Below are positions 14,890-22,666 of a DNA stretch of 24,744 bases, piece after piece. The DNA comes from CAIKAP01 sp964574605 (GTDB taxonomy: Bacteria > Verrucomicrobiota > Verrucomicrobiia > Palsa-1439). A model generated the notes under the pieces. The model saw only the letters and a program-made list of their open reading frames with translations. It had not been told where the DNA came from and did not search any database. The stretch's first letter is position 1; each line of letters begins with the position of its first letter. The stretch covers positions 1 to 24,744 of the forward strand of contig CAZNOK010000057.1 of NCBI GenBank assembly GCA_964574605.1, given 5' to 3'. Both the position numbers and the translations under genes were made by a program.

Positions 14890-16173
14890 ATGAAACACAA
14901 ATACCTCCTCATCCTTTCATGCCTGCTGGCGCTTCCGACCGTCTTGCCTGCGGCGGAAAAACCAAACATTATCCTCATCAACTGCGATGACCTCGGCTAC
15001 GGCGATCTCGGTTGTTACGGCGCAAAAGACATCCGCACGCCGCAACTCGACCGCATGGCGGCGGAAGGAACGCGGTTCACCGATTTCTCCGTGACCTCCG
15101 CGCTCTGCACGCCGTCGCGGGCGGCGTTGATGACGGGGAAGTATCCGGGCCGCGTCGGGCTGGCAACGGGCGTGTTGCGTCCGGACGCCACGAACGGTCT
15201 TGCCAGCAGCGAAGTGACGCTGGCAGAAGTGTTGAAGCCGGCGAACTACACGACCGGCTGCATCGGTAAGTGGCATCTTGGTTTCGTGAAAGGCATGAGG
15301 CCGATGGACCAAGGGTTCGACAGCTACTACGGCGTGCTGCACAACCTCGACCACTGGGAGACCGTGTGCTTCGAAAAAGAAGGCGGAATGCCGGTGTTGC
15401 GCGGGGATATGGTCGAGAAACGCCCAGCGGTGCCGGCGGAGATGACCGGGCTGTACACGGCGGAGGCGTTGAAGTTCATTGAGGCGAATCGAGAAAGACC
15501 GTTCTTCCTTTACCTTGCACACGCAATGCCGCACATCCCGTTTGATGCATCGCCGAAGTTCAAGGGCAAATCGCAACGCGGGCTTTACGGTGACGCGGTG
15601 GAGGAACTCGACGACAGCACCGGCCAGATTCTCGACAGGCTCCGCACCCTCGGCCTCGCGGAGAAGACGCTCGTCATCTTCACGAGCGACAACGGTCCCG
15701 AGCGAAACACCCCTGGCAGCGCCGCCACGCTCAGCGGTACGAAACACACAGTCTATGAAGGCGGCCTACGCGTCCCCTGCATCGCGTGGTGGCCCGGCAA
15801 AGTGCCGGCAGGACGCGTCTGCGATGATTTCATCACCGCGCTTGATGTGCTGCCCACTTTCGCGCGGCTTGCCGGAACAACGCCGCCTGCCAATCTCGAC
15901 GGCTTCGACCAGCTTGATGTTCTCCTCGGTCGTCCCGGCGCGAAATCGCCGCGCACCACGCTCTACTCGCTCTACGGTTTCAAGCAGCGCCGGCTCGAAT
16001 CCATGCGCAAAGACCACTGGAAACTGCATCTCGGTGCTTCGCCCAAACTCTACGACCTCCGCACTGATCTCGCCGAGAGCAACGATGTCGCCGCGCAGCA
16101 TCCTGAGATAGTGCAGCGGCTGTTGAAGCTGGCCGACAAGGTAGTCCTCTCGCTCCGCGAGAGGTCATTCTGA
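14890..16173 (+). CDS. Secreted type I sulfatase 4, C-terminus ending in a palindromic repeat
   Basis: Two starts are possible: an ATG at 14878 overlapping the previous stop, and the ATG at 14890 giving MKHKYLLILS. I chose 14890 because GAGAAG lies about five bases before it and the signal peptide then looks normal (residues 1-22). The product is 427 residues. Motifs are CDDLGYGD (Asp33-Asp34), C73-T-P-S-R77 in LCTPSRAALMTG, GKWHLGF and TSDNGPERN. The end KVVLSLRERSF is encoded by the left unit of a GTAG palindromic repeat, and related sulfatases usually continue past ...LKLAD with an acidic DLGD-type tail, so the normal C-terminus was probably replaced. The catalytic core is complete, so activity is plausible. 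Confidence 0.92.
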   Translation: MKHKYLLILSCLLALPTVLPAAEKPNIILINCDDLGYGDLGCYGAKDIRTPQLDRMAAEGTRFTDFSVTSALCTPSRAALMTGKYPGRVGLATGVLRPDATNGLASSEVTLAEVLKPANYTTGCIGKWHLGFVKGMRPMDQGFDSYYGVLHNLDHWETVCFEKEGGMPVLRGDMVEKRPAVPAEMTGLYTAEALKFIEANRERPFFLYLAHAMPHIPFDASPKFKGKSQRGLYGDAVEELDDSTGQILDRLRTLGLAEKTLVIFTSDNGPERNTPGSAATLSGTKHTVYEGGLRVPCIAWWPGKVPAGRVCDDFITALDVLPTFARLAGTTPPANLDGFDQLDVLLGRPGAKSPRTTLYSLYGFKQRRLESMRKDHWKLHLGASPKLYDLRTDLAESNDVAAQHPEIVQRLLKLADKVVLSLRERSF

Positions 16174-16372
16174 CAAGCATCGTCTGGCGTGGGCGGTTTC
16201 AGTCGCCGCCACCACAAGTTGCAAGAAAGTGTAACAATTGTTACAGAACTGTGCAAACGGGCGGTGTTCGTGGTGGACGAGTCCTTCAACAAACTCAGAA
16301 TGGTGTCTGTGAGTTGGCGCTTGGAAAGTCCCACCGGCAGGCAAGCATCGTCTCGCGGAGCGAGACGACTAC
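16141..16372. repeat. Long GTAG REP doublet, element 3
   Basis: The left unit 16141-16164 is GTAGt plus stem CCTCTCGC / GCGAGAGG with loop TCC. The right unit, 16349-16372 on the other strand, is GTAGt plus CGTCTCGC / GCGAGACG with the same loop. One stem pair is swapped from C-G to G-C, a compensated change. Flanks ACAA(G/A) before each GTAG are also shared. The spacer of 184 bases is much longer than in the other elements and contains a 16-base palindrome. The left unit lies inside the end of sulfatase 4. Confidence 0.75.
16230..16245. promoter_or_regulatory. Perfect 16-base palindrome, possible operator
   Basis: TGTAACAATTGTTACA is a perfect two-fold symmetric site in the gap before the Tat-signal oxidoreductase gene, about 160 bases upstream of its start and within the spacer of the long REP doublet. 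Such symmetry suits a dimeric regulator, but no regulator gene is in the window and the site is unique here. Confidence 0.35.
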
Positions 16373-16405
16373 TTTGTCAGAAGCAATTGTGCTACAAGAG
16401 ACGAT

Positions 16406-17470
16406 ATGAACATTTCACGACGTGCGTTCCTTGCTGCGACCGGCATGATGGCTGGTGCGATGGCTCAATCCGCCGTGAAGAAGCCGCGCCTGCGCTTTGC
16501 TGTCGTCGGGATGAATCACGAGCATGTCTTCCGCATGGTGCAGGCAGTGCGCGCGGGTGGCGGCGAGCTGGCGATGATTTACGATCCTGACCCCAACCCG
16601 ACGCACGGCAAGAAGTTTCTGCGCGAGAATTCACAGGTGCCGCGCGCCAGAGAGGAACGCGAGGTGTTGGAGGCAACCAGCATCGCGCTCGTCGTCAGCG
16701 CGGCGTTGCCGACGAAGCGGGCGCAGATCGGCATCCGCGTGATGCGCGCGGGCAAGGATTTCCTTGCGGACAAAGGCGGCTTTTTGAAGCTCGACGACCT
16801 CGCCGAAGCGCGCCGCGTGCAGGCGGCGACAAAACGCATCTACGCCATCTCCTACAACGAGCGGCTGCTGTTGCCGGTCAGCTTGAAGATTGACGAACTG
16901 CTGAAGGCCGGGGCCATCGGCAAGGTCACGCACATGTGGGGCTTCGGGCCGCATGGGTTGTTTGGGCACGGACCGCGCGAGCCGTGGTTCTGGCAGCGCG
17001 CGGCGCGCGGCGGCATCCTCGCCGACGTTGGCGCGCACCAAGCCGACCAGTTCATCCATTACGTCGGAGCGAAGGACGCGCGTGTGCTCGGCGCTTATAC
17101 CGGTAACTTTGAAAATCCCGACCATCCTGAGTTTGAGGACTTCGGGCGCGTGTGGTTCCAGAGCGCGGGCGGCACGGGCGAGGCGATGCTCACGTTTTAC
17201 ACCGGCAAATCACCCGGTTTTCTGTTGCACCTCTGTGGCACGGAGGGACGTTTGGAAGTCGCCAAACACGCTGGACGCATCACGCTGGTAAAGCCAAATG
17301 GCGCGCGGCGCGAGTTCACCGTGGATGCGAAGACGCCGTGCCCGTTCGGGACGCAGGTGGTCAATGATGTGCTGCACCGCACCGAGACGGTGATGCCGCA
17401 AGCGCACACCTTCCTCGCCAGCGAACTCGCCGTGCGCGCGCAAATGGCGGCGGCTCGCAATCCGTCGTGA
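16406..17470 (+). CDS. Tat-exported Gfo/Idh/MocA-like protein
   Basis: The 354-residue product begins MNISRRAFLAATG, a twin-arginine signal (Arg5-Arg6) followed by a short hydrophobic stretch, so it is predicted to be exported folded, probably with its nucleotide cofactor. The Rossmann region reads AVVGMNHEH instead of a regular G.G..G, and the usual EKP is replaced by DKGG (about residues 120-124), so catalysis by the standard mechanism is uncertain. The second domain retains GGILADVGAHQADQF, equivalent to the D.G.H..D segment. Secreted Gfo/Idh/MocA members with Tat signals are common in this group. AAGAGA precedes the ATG. The gene follows sulfatase 4 in the same direction after a repeat-filled gap of 232 bases, so it may or may not belong to the operon. 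Confidence 0.85.
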   Translation: MNISRRAFLAATGMMAGAMAQSAVKKPRLRFAVVGMNHEHVFRMVQAVRAGGGELAMIYDPDPNPTHGKKFLRENSQVPRAREEREVLEATSIALVVSAALPTKRAQIGIRVMRAGKDFLADKGGFLKLDDLAEARRVQAATKRIYAISYNERLLLPVSLKIDELLKAGAIGKVTHMWGFGPHGLFGHGPREPWFWQRAARGGILADVGAHQADQFIHYVGAKDARVLGAYTGNFENPDHPEFEDFGRVWFQSAGGTGEAMLTFYTGKSPGFLLHLCGTEGRLEVAKHAGRITLVKPNGARREFTVDAKTPCPFGTQVVNDVLHRTETVMPQAHTFLASELAVRAQMAAARNPS

Positions 17471-17527
17471 GAACATTGCTGCCGGCGCGGCTTCGAGCGG
17501 CAAACTCGCGCCCGACTAAGTGACCAG

Positions 17528-17610
17528 GGCCGCGTTTTTCGTCCGGAACATTTCTGGAACACAACGCCGATGCCTAGCACTGCTAGGCATCCGCAAAAAC
17601 GCGCCGCAAG
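17528..17610. repeat. Nested inverted repeat around a GATRCCT hairpin
   Basis: The inner hairpin 17569-17591 has a perfect 10-base stem GATGCCTAGC / GCTAGGCATC and loop ACT. Outer sequence GCCGCGTTTTTCG on the left pairs imperfectly with CGCAAAAACGCGCCGC on the right, so the whole forms a larger interrupted palindrome. The inner hairpin is the covarying partner of the one at 123-145. It lies between the stop of the plus-strand oxidoreductase and the stop of the minus-strand gene at 17656, where a bidirectional transcript end would be expected, but no clear T-run follows the inner stem. Confidence 0.6.
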
Positions 17611-17655
17611 GTTAACCGAGAGATTTGTCCAGAGTCAGAAGTTGATGCTGACACC

Positions 17656-18051
17656 CTACTGACCAAAACCAAGTATCTTCAATGAATCAGAAGGCCAGAC
17701 TTTGTCATGCCACTCAACCCAATACCAAATATCATCAAGATGAACCCATGAATTTGCTCGGTCGAGTTTTGGGTGAACATCTTGAAAAGAGCGAAGCTTA
17801 TCGCGGCTATAATTCTTCAAATTCAATTTGAAATCCTCGATTTCGGATGCGGTGAAGGAGCGCAAGTCCCAAATGCTGAAGACCATCGCTTTTGACTTTT
17901 CATCCTTGCCGAGAAGACACTGCACATAATAGCTTCGGCCATCTCGCAAGAATAACTCGAGGCAAAAGGGCGGGATTGGCGTCTTGTCCTTATCCATATC
18001 CCAGAGCCAACTTCTGCATAAGCCCAGGTTATCAGAATAATCTTCGCTCAT
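17656..18051 (-). CDS. Hypothetical protein, acidic/aromatic, 131 residues
   Basis: I do not recognise this protein. It is 131 residues with many Trp, Tyr, Asp and Lys (for example CRSWLWDMDKD, WVHLDDIWYWVEWHD), no signal peptide and no membrane segment, so it is probably a small cytoplasmic globular protein. It starts nine bases after the stop of the preceding gene, without a clear ribosome site, so translation may be coupled. Base composition is visibly more AT-rich than the rest of the window, as is that of its partner, suggesting the pair was acquired from elsewhere. A role as partner or immunity-like protein of the upstream gene is possible but unsupported. Confidence 0.65.
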   Translation of the reverse strand: MSEDYSDNLGLCRSWLWDMDKDKTPIPPFCLELFLRDGRSYYVQCLLGKDEKSKAMVFSIWDLRSFTASEIEDFKLNLKNYSRDKLRSFQDVHPKLDRANSWVHLDDIWYWVEWHDKVWPSDSLKILGFGQ

Positions 18052-18060
18052 AGTAGATGC

Positions 18061-18746
18061 TTACGACTTCTTTTGTGGAGCTTGTAAAAGAGTGATTCCT
18101 GACTCCGGACAAAATAGGGGAACTGTTTCGGCCTTAACTCGTAAGTCACGCAATCGCTCTAAATGTGCCGGCGGACGCGCGAAACGTCTAGCGGCAAGAT
18201 TCTCGCGGCAGCGGCGCACAAATGACGGCAACGCACCGTGGGTTTGAAGTGCAGCAGGCAAATCGTACGGAAAATCCGGCAACTGATTATTCGTACCATA
18301 GCAGTACAGTAAGTCGCCGATCTTCTTGTTGTAGGGTGCAAGAACATAGCCAGATGGACAGAGATTTGAACGGCGAGGATGATACATGTGAAGGAATACA
18401 ACATCCCAATGACTCGCATCAATGCTCACGGTCTCGTAAACGTCGACGAAGTTTGAGAACTGTGAGCCGGACGGAGTGCTCGCACTGCACACCCGATGGA
18501 AGTAAAGTCCATAGCCGTTCGGCAGTGGGAGATGCAACTTGGCGAGATACTTGAAAGTTCCGATTAACCCATTGACAGGAATTGGATTCGTAACACAACG
18601 CCCGAATTCTCCATAAGCATTCGGCAAGGAATCGCAGTTTGCTCCGTGCAAATAGTACTCACGCAATTCTGGAGGCAAATGAGCCAAGTCTTCCAACTGC
18701 TTTTTTCTGGATCATGAATCCTTCTCTTTAGAAGAGAAAAAATCAT
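18061..18746 (-). CDS. Hypothetical protein split by a frameshift at an A6-G run
   Basis: The long frame 18061-18696 has only a TTG start, but a short frame just upstream begins at an ATG (18746) and reads MIFSLLKRRIHDPEK. It joins the long frame (LEDLAHLPPELREYY) exactly at six As followed by G (18701-18706 as Ts on the plus strand). Reading back one base there gives ...DPEKKQLEDLAHLPPEL..., a continuous protein of about 228 residues. No function is recognised; conserved-looking stretches are LPNAYGEFG, TNPIPVNG and MYHPRRSNLCPSGY. Explanations are a one-base sequencing or assembly error, a real mutation, or -1 slippage on the A-run. The gene is AT-richer than its surroundings and lies just upstream of the 131-residue gene in the same direction. 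Confidence 0.6.
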
Positions 18747-18769
18747 GGTCAAAGGATAAGTAGCGTCTG

Positions 18770-18801
18770 TTGCGAAGTCAATTCACAAGATCGGTTATAA
18801 A
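18770..18801 (+). promoter_or_regulatory. Weak candidate promoter before the propeller-methyltransferase gene
   Basis: TATAAA (18796-18801) is a good -10 match, but the best upstream hexamer TTGCGA (18770-18775) is 20 bases away, longer than usual. It lies in the gap between divergent genes, about 45 bases before the chosen ATG. Confidence 0.25.
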
Positions 18802-18843
18802 TCGGGCTTGCCCGCACCTGCCGTTTGTGCGACAAGGCACGCC

Positions 18844-21800
18844 ATGAGAATCAGAGCGTCCAACAACACTGGAAATGTCAATGCGCTTGAGGTAGGGGCG
18901 ACCCGCGGGGTCGCCCGCAGATCGGGATGCCAACGACACGGACGAGCCGGCGGCTCGTCCCTACCTGCCATATCGCTCCTGTTGTTGTCCGCCCTTCTGG
19001 TCCGCGCTGATGATTGGCCCACGTATCGTCACGACAATTCTCGCAGCGGGATCACGCAGGAGAAACTCGCGGCGCCGTTGGCCGAGGCTTGGGTTTTCCA
19101 ATCCCGCCACGCGCCGACGCCTGCTTGGGAACCACCACGGGCGACACCGGTCGAGAACATCCTCGAATTGCCGCGCGTGCGCTTTGACGACGCCTATCAC
19201 GTCGTTGCCGCGGGCAACGCGCTCTACTTCGGTTCGTCTGCCGACAACAAAGTGTATTGCCTTGACGCCTCCACCGGCAAGGTGCGCTGGACGTTTTTCA
19301 CCGGCGGGCCAGTGCGACTGGCGCCGACAATCGTGGGCGACAAAGTCTATGTCGGCTCCGATGACGGTTTTCTTTATTGTCTCGCTGCCGCGAACGGCGC
19401 GGTGGTCTGGCAACAACACGTCGGCCCGCGCGCCGACCAGTTGCTCGGCCACGGCAGGATGATTTCGCTCTGGCCGCTCCGGACCGGCGTGCTCGTGGAT
19501 GGCGGCGTGGCGTATTGCGGCGCCGGCGTGTTCCCGTCGGAGGGCGTGTATGTTCAGGCGTTCCGCGCCGACAACGGCCAGTTGCTCTGGCGCAACGACA
19601 CCGGCGGCGAATCAACCGGCAGCCGCGTCTCGCCGCAAGGTTATCTGCTGGCTACGGCCGACAAACTCTTCGTGCCGCAGGGCCGCTCGACGCCGGCCAT
19701 CTTTGACCGGCAAGACGGGAAGATGATTGTTCAAGCGCTCTTCGGCAAAACCGTCGGCGGCACCGACGCGGTAATCGCTGACAACGCGCTCTACACCGGC
19801 ACCGAGGAGATCATCGGTTACGACTCAACAACCCGCGCGAAGGTCGCCTGGTTCGACGGCCGCAAGGTGATCATCACGACGGACATGATGTATCTGACCA
19901 CCACCAACGCGATGCTCGCGCTGGACCGCAAAGAGTATGCGCCGCTGGGGGCGCTGCGGTTCCAGTTGCGCAATGACTACGCTGCCCTTGCCCGAAGCCT
20001 CACGCTGCCCAAGCAAGAGAAGAGGCGGCTCACCGCTCTCGGCGCATTGGATCGTGACGAGGAGAAGAAACTCGCATCGGTGACTGCCCAAATCGAGGCC
20101 GCCGAAGAGCGCATTCGCCAGCTCGGCAAAAAAGTGCAGGCCACCAACGCCGGCATGTCCAAGAGCATCAAATGGCAGTTGGCCTGCGAATGTCCCGACG
20201 CCTTGATCTTGGCCGGTGACCTTGTGATCGCCGGCGGCCAAGACCGAGTGCTCGCCGTCAACACCACAACGGGTGCAAAAACGTGGGAAGCTAAGGTGTC
20301 CGGCAAAGCCAAAGGTCTCGCCGTTGCCAATGGAAGGCTTTACGTGAGCACCGACACCGGCGCCATCCACTGTTTTGGCGCGGCGTCGCCCGGACGCGTG
20401 GCCGAGCCGACGATATACCAGCCCGACGCGAAGTCCGCCGCCGAGGCGGATCGAATCGTGCGCGAGTCCGGCGTGACGCGCGGCTTTTGCCTCGTGCTCG
20501 GCTGCGGCACCGGCCAGCTCGCGCTCGAACTCGCCAAGCGCACCGACTTGCGCATCATCGGCGTCGAGCCGGATGCGACGAAGGTTGCCGCCGCCCGCCG
20601 CGCGCTCGACGCCGCCGGCATCTATGGGGCGCGCGTCACCGTGGATTACGGCCCGTTGAATCGGTTGCCATACTCGTCATTCTTCGCCAACCTCGTCGTT
20701 GCCGACTCCGCCAACCCGGAGATCGAACGCGTGCTCAAACCGTGCGGCGGCGTCGCGATGATCGGCAAGACCAAGAGAGTGCGCGGCCCGTTGCCCGGCG
20801 CCGGCTCCTGGACGCACCTGTACGCCAACGCCGCCAACACCGCGTGCGGCAACGACACCGCCCTGAGGTGTCCGCTTGGCCTGTTGTGGTTCGGCGATCC
20901 CGGCCCGCGCGAGATGGTCAGCCGCCATGTTCGTGCCATCGGACCATTGTCGGTCAACGGTGCGCTTTTTGTGCCGAGCGAACATGCCGTCACCGCCTAC
21001 GACGCCTACAACGGTCTCAAACTCTGGAGTCGTTCCGTGACCAACCTCCTGCGCATCCGTGTCTCGGCGGAATCGAGCAACATTGCCGCCGACAACAACA
21101 GCTTTTACGTGGTCAACGCCGACAAGTGTCTGCGCCTCGACCTTCGCACCGGCGACCTCAAGGCGACGTACGAAGTGCCGAAACAATCCGACGGCAACGC
21201 GCGGCGCTGGGGACATCTCGCCGTCGCCGAGGGACGATTGATCGGCAGCGGCTGCTCCGGCACAAATCGCACCTCCGATCTGTTGTTTGCCTACGACACG
21301 ACCACCGGTCAACTGGCGTGGACGCACACCACCAGCTATGTTCCGCACTCGTCCATCTCCATCGCCGAAGGCCGCGTGTTCTTTGTCGAAATCCCCGCTC
21401 CGTCGAAACGCGGGAAGATCGCTGGCACCGTGCATCCGGTCACAGCGCTGTCGCTGGCCACCGGCAAGCCTGTTTGGAAACGTTCGGTGGACCTGACCGG
21501 CTGCCTCGACGACAAACATTGGGGCGCGCTCGGCACCATGGTCAACGACGGCGTGCTGGTGCTCTTCGGCGTCTATACCGATGGCCACTACTGGAAAGAG
21601 TTTTTCGCCGACCAATTCGCCAGGCGCCGCGTTCTGACGCTCAACACCAAGGACGGCTCGCCACTCTGGTCGAAGAACATCGCGTACCGGGTCCGCCCGC
21701 TCGTTATTGGCGACACGCTCCATGCTGAGCCGTGGGCGTTCGATCTGCACACCGGCGAGCAACGCAAACGCACCAACCCGATCACCGGTGCCGTCGAGCC

Positions 21801-22632
21801 GTGGCAGTTCGCGCGATCCGGCCACCATTGCGGGTTGCCCATCGCGGCGCCGAACGTCATGTTCTTCCGTTCCTACTACCTCGGCTACTACGACCTCAAC
21901 GGCGATTACGGCACGATGACCTTCGGCGGCCAACGGCCCGGTTGCTGGATCAACTTCATCCCCGCCAACGGTCTCGCCTTGATGCCCGAGGCAAGCTCCG
22001 GCTGCATGTGTCCGTTCCCCAACATGTGCACCGTCGTCTTCGCCCCGCGCGCCGAGAACCGCGCGTGGTCCGAGTACAGCATCTCCGGTGACATCAAGCC
22101 GGTGCAACATCTTGCCGTGAACCTCGGCGCTCCCGGCGACCGCCGCGACGCAAACGGCACGCTCTGGCTCGGCTACCCGCGACCAAAAGGCTCCCTCGTC
22201 CTGCAATTCAAGCTGGACATGAAACTCGCCCCCGGCAGCACCAACTTCGCCCACAGCGCCGACTTCGCGCCCATCGCTGGCACGAAAAGCCCGTGGCTTT
22301 ACACCTTCGGCTGTCGTGGCCTCCAGCGCTGCGAGATTCCGGTCATGGACGCCAACACCGGCGCGGGGCGCTACACCGTGCGGCTCGGCTTCGCCGAAAT
22401 CGAGAACGTCAAGCCCGGCGAGCGCGTCTTCGACATCGCGCTGCAAGACAAACCCGTGCTGAAGAATTTCGACATCGTCCAGCAAGCCGGCGGCGCCCAG
22501 CGCGCGCTCATCAAGGAGTTTACCGGTGTTGAAGTGACCGACAACCTCGCGATCGAGTTCGCGTCGCAACCGTCTTCCCAACCGCCCATCCTCCAGACCA
22601 TCGAAATCATCAAGGAACGGACGCTGAGATAA
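18844..22632 (+). CDS. Secreted PQQ-type propeller protein with embedded methyltransferase-like and malectin-like domains
   Basis: The product is 1262 residues from the ATG at 18844; an in-frame TTG at 18808 is less likely. The N-terminus is unusual: residues about 17-41 come from a palindromic repeat, followed by the hydrophobic signal core LPAISLLLLSALLVRA. From about residue 57 comes a PQQ-like propeller (DDWPTYRHDNSRSG, LYFGSSADNKVYCLDASTGKVRW). A charged coiled segment (about 385-440) precedes return blades. Residues about 535-645 are a class I SAM-methyltransferase-like domain: LVLGCGTGQLALELA (about 549-563), IIGVEPD and ADSANPEIERVLKPCGGV. A second propeller follows, then a malectin-like carbohydrate-binding domain (about 1110-1262, YTVRLGFAEIENVKPGERVFDI). 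A SAM-type domain outside the cytoplasm is odd, since SAM is not known to be available there; the fold may bind something else. Confidence 0.88.
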   Translation: MRIRASNNTGNVNALEVGATRGVARRSGCQRHGRAGGSSLPAISLLLLSALLVRADDWPTYRHDNSRSGITQEKLAAPLAEAWVFQSRHAPTPAWEPPRATPVENILELPRVRFDDAYHVVAAGNALYFGSSADNKVYCLDASTGKVRWTFFTGGPVRLAPTIVGDKVYVGSDDGFLYCLAAANGAVVWQQHVGPRADQLLGHGRMISLWPLRTGVLVDGGVAYCGAGVFPSEGVYVQAFRADNGQLLWRNDTGGESTGSRVSPQGYLLATADKLFVPQGRSTPAIFDRQDGKMIVQALFGKTVGGTDAVIADNALYTGTEEIIGYDSTTRAKVAWFDGRKVIITTDMMYLTTTNAMLALDRKEYAPLGALRFQLRNDYAALARSLTLPKQEKRRLTALGALDRDEEKKLASVTAQIEAAEERIRQLGKKVQATNAGMSKSIKWQLACECPDALILAGDLVIAGGQDRVLAVNTTTGAKTWEAKVSGKAKGLAVANGRLYVSTDTGAIHCFGAASPGRVAEPTIYQPDAKSAAEADRIVRESGVTRGFCLVLGCGTGQLALELAKRTDLRIIGVEPDATKVAAARRALDAAGIYGARVTVDYGPLNRLPYSSFFANLVVADSANPEIERVLKPCGGVAMIGKTKRVRGPLPGAGSWTHLYANAANTACGNDTALRCPLGLLWFGDPGPREMVSRHVRAIGPLSVNGALFVPSEHAVTAYDAYNGLKLWSRSVTNLLRIRVSAESSNIAADNNSFYVVNADKCLRLDLRTGDLKATYEVPKQSDGNARRWGHLAVAEGRLIGSGCSGTNRTSDLLFAYDTTTGQLAWTHTTSYVPHSSISIAEGRVFFVEIPAPSKRGKIAGTVHPVTALSLATGKPVWKRSVDLTGCLDDKHWGALGTMVNDGVLVLFGVYTDGHYWKEFFADQFARRRVLTLNTKDGSPLWSKNIAYRVRPLVIGDTLHAEPWAFDLHTGEQRKRTNPITGAVEPWQFARSGHHCGLPIAAPNVMFFRSYYLGYYDLNGDYGTMTFGGQRPGCWINFIPANGLALMPEASSGCMCPFPNMCTVVFAPRAENRAWSEYSISGDIKPVQHLAVNLGAPGDRRDANGTLWLGYPRPKGSLVLQFKLDMKLAPGSTNFAHSADFAPIAGTKSPWLYTFGCRGLQRCEIPVMDANTGAGRYTVRLGFAEIENVKPGERVFDIALQDKPVLKNFDIVQQAGGAQRALIKEFTGVEVTDNLAIEFASQPSSQPPILQTIEIIKERTLR
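18892..18964. repeat. GTAG REP doublet at the 5' end of a coding sequence, element 4
   Basis: The left unit is GTAG plus stem GGGCGACCC / GGGTCGCCC with loop GCG. The right unit on the other strand is GTAG plus GGACGAGCC / GGCTCGTCC with loop GCC. Both are 9+3+9 and fully paired, although the stems differ at two positions, each compensated on the other side. The 73-base element equals the length of element 1. It encodes residues about 17-41 of the secreted propeller-methyltransferase protein, immediately before its hydrophobic signal core. Confidence 0.8.
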
Positions 22633-22666
22633 ACCGCACGACGTTTGCAGCGACGATGATTTGGCT

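Noticed and set aside
16189..16590. Plus-strand frame through the 16174-16405 gap
   Set aside because: It runs through REP doublet element 3 and then overlaps the Tat-signal oxidoreductase gene in another frame; no ribosome site or motif.
20677..22581. 634-codon minus-strand open frame opposite the propeller protein
   Set aside because: It is fully antisense to the propeller-methyltransferase gene, whose domains are recognisable; the reverse product has no recognisable fold.
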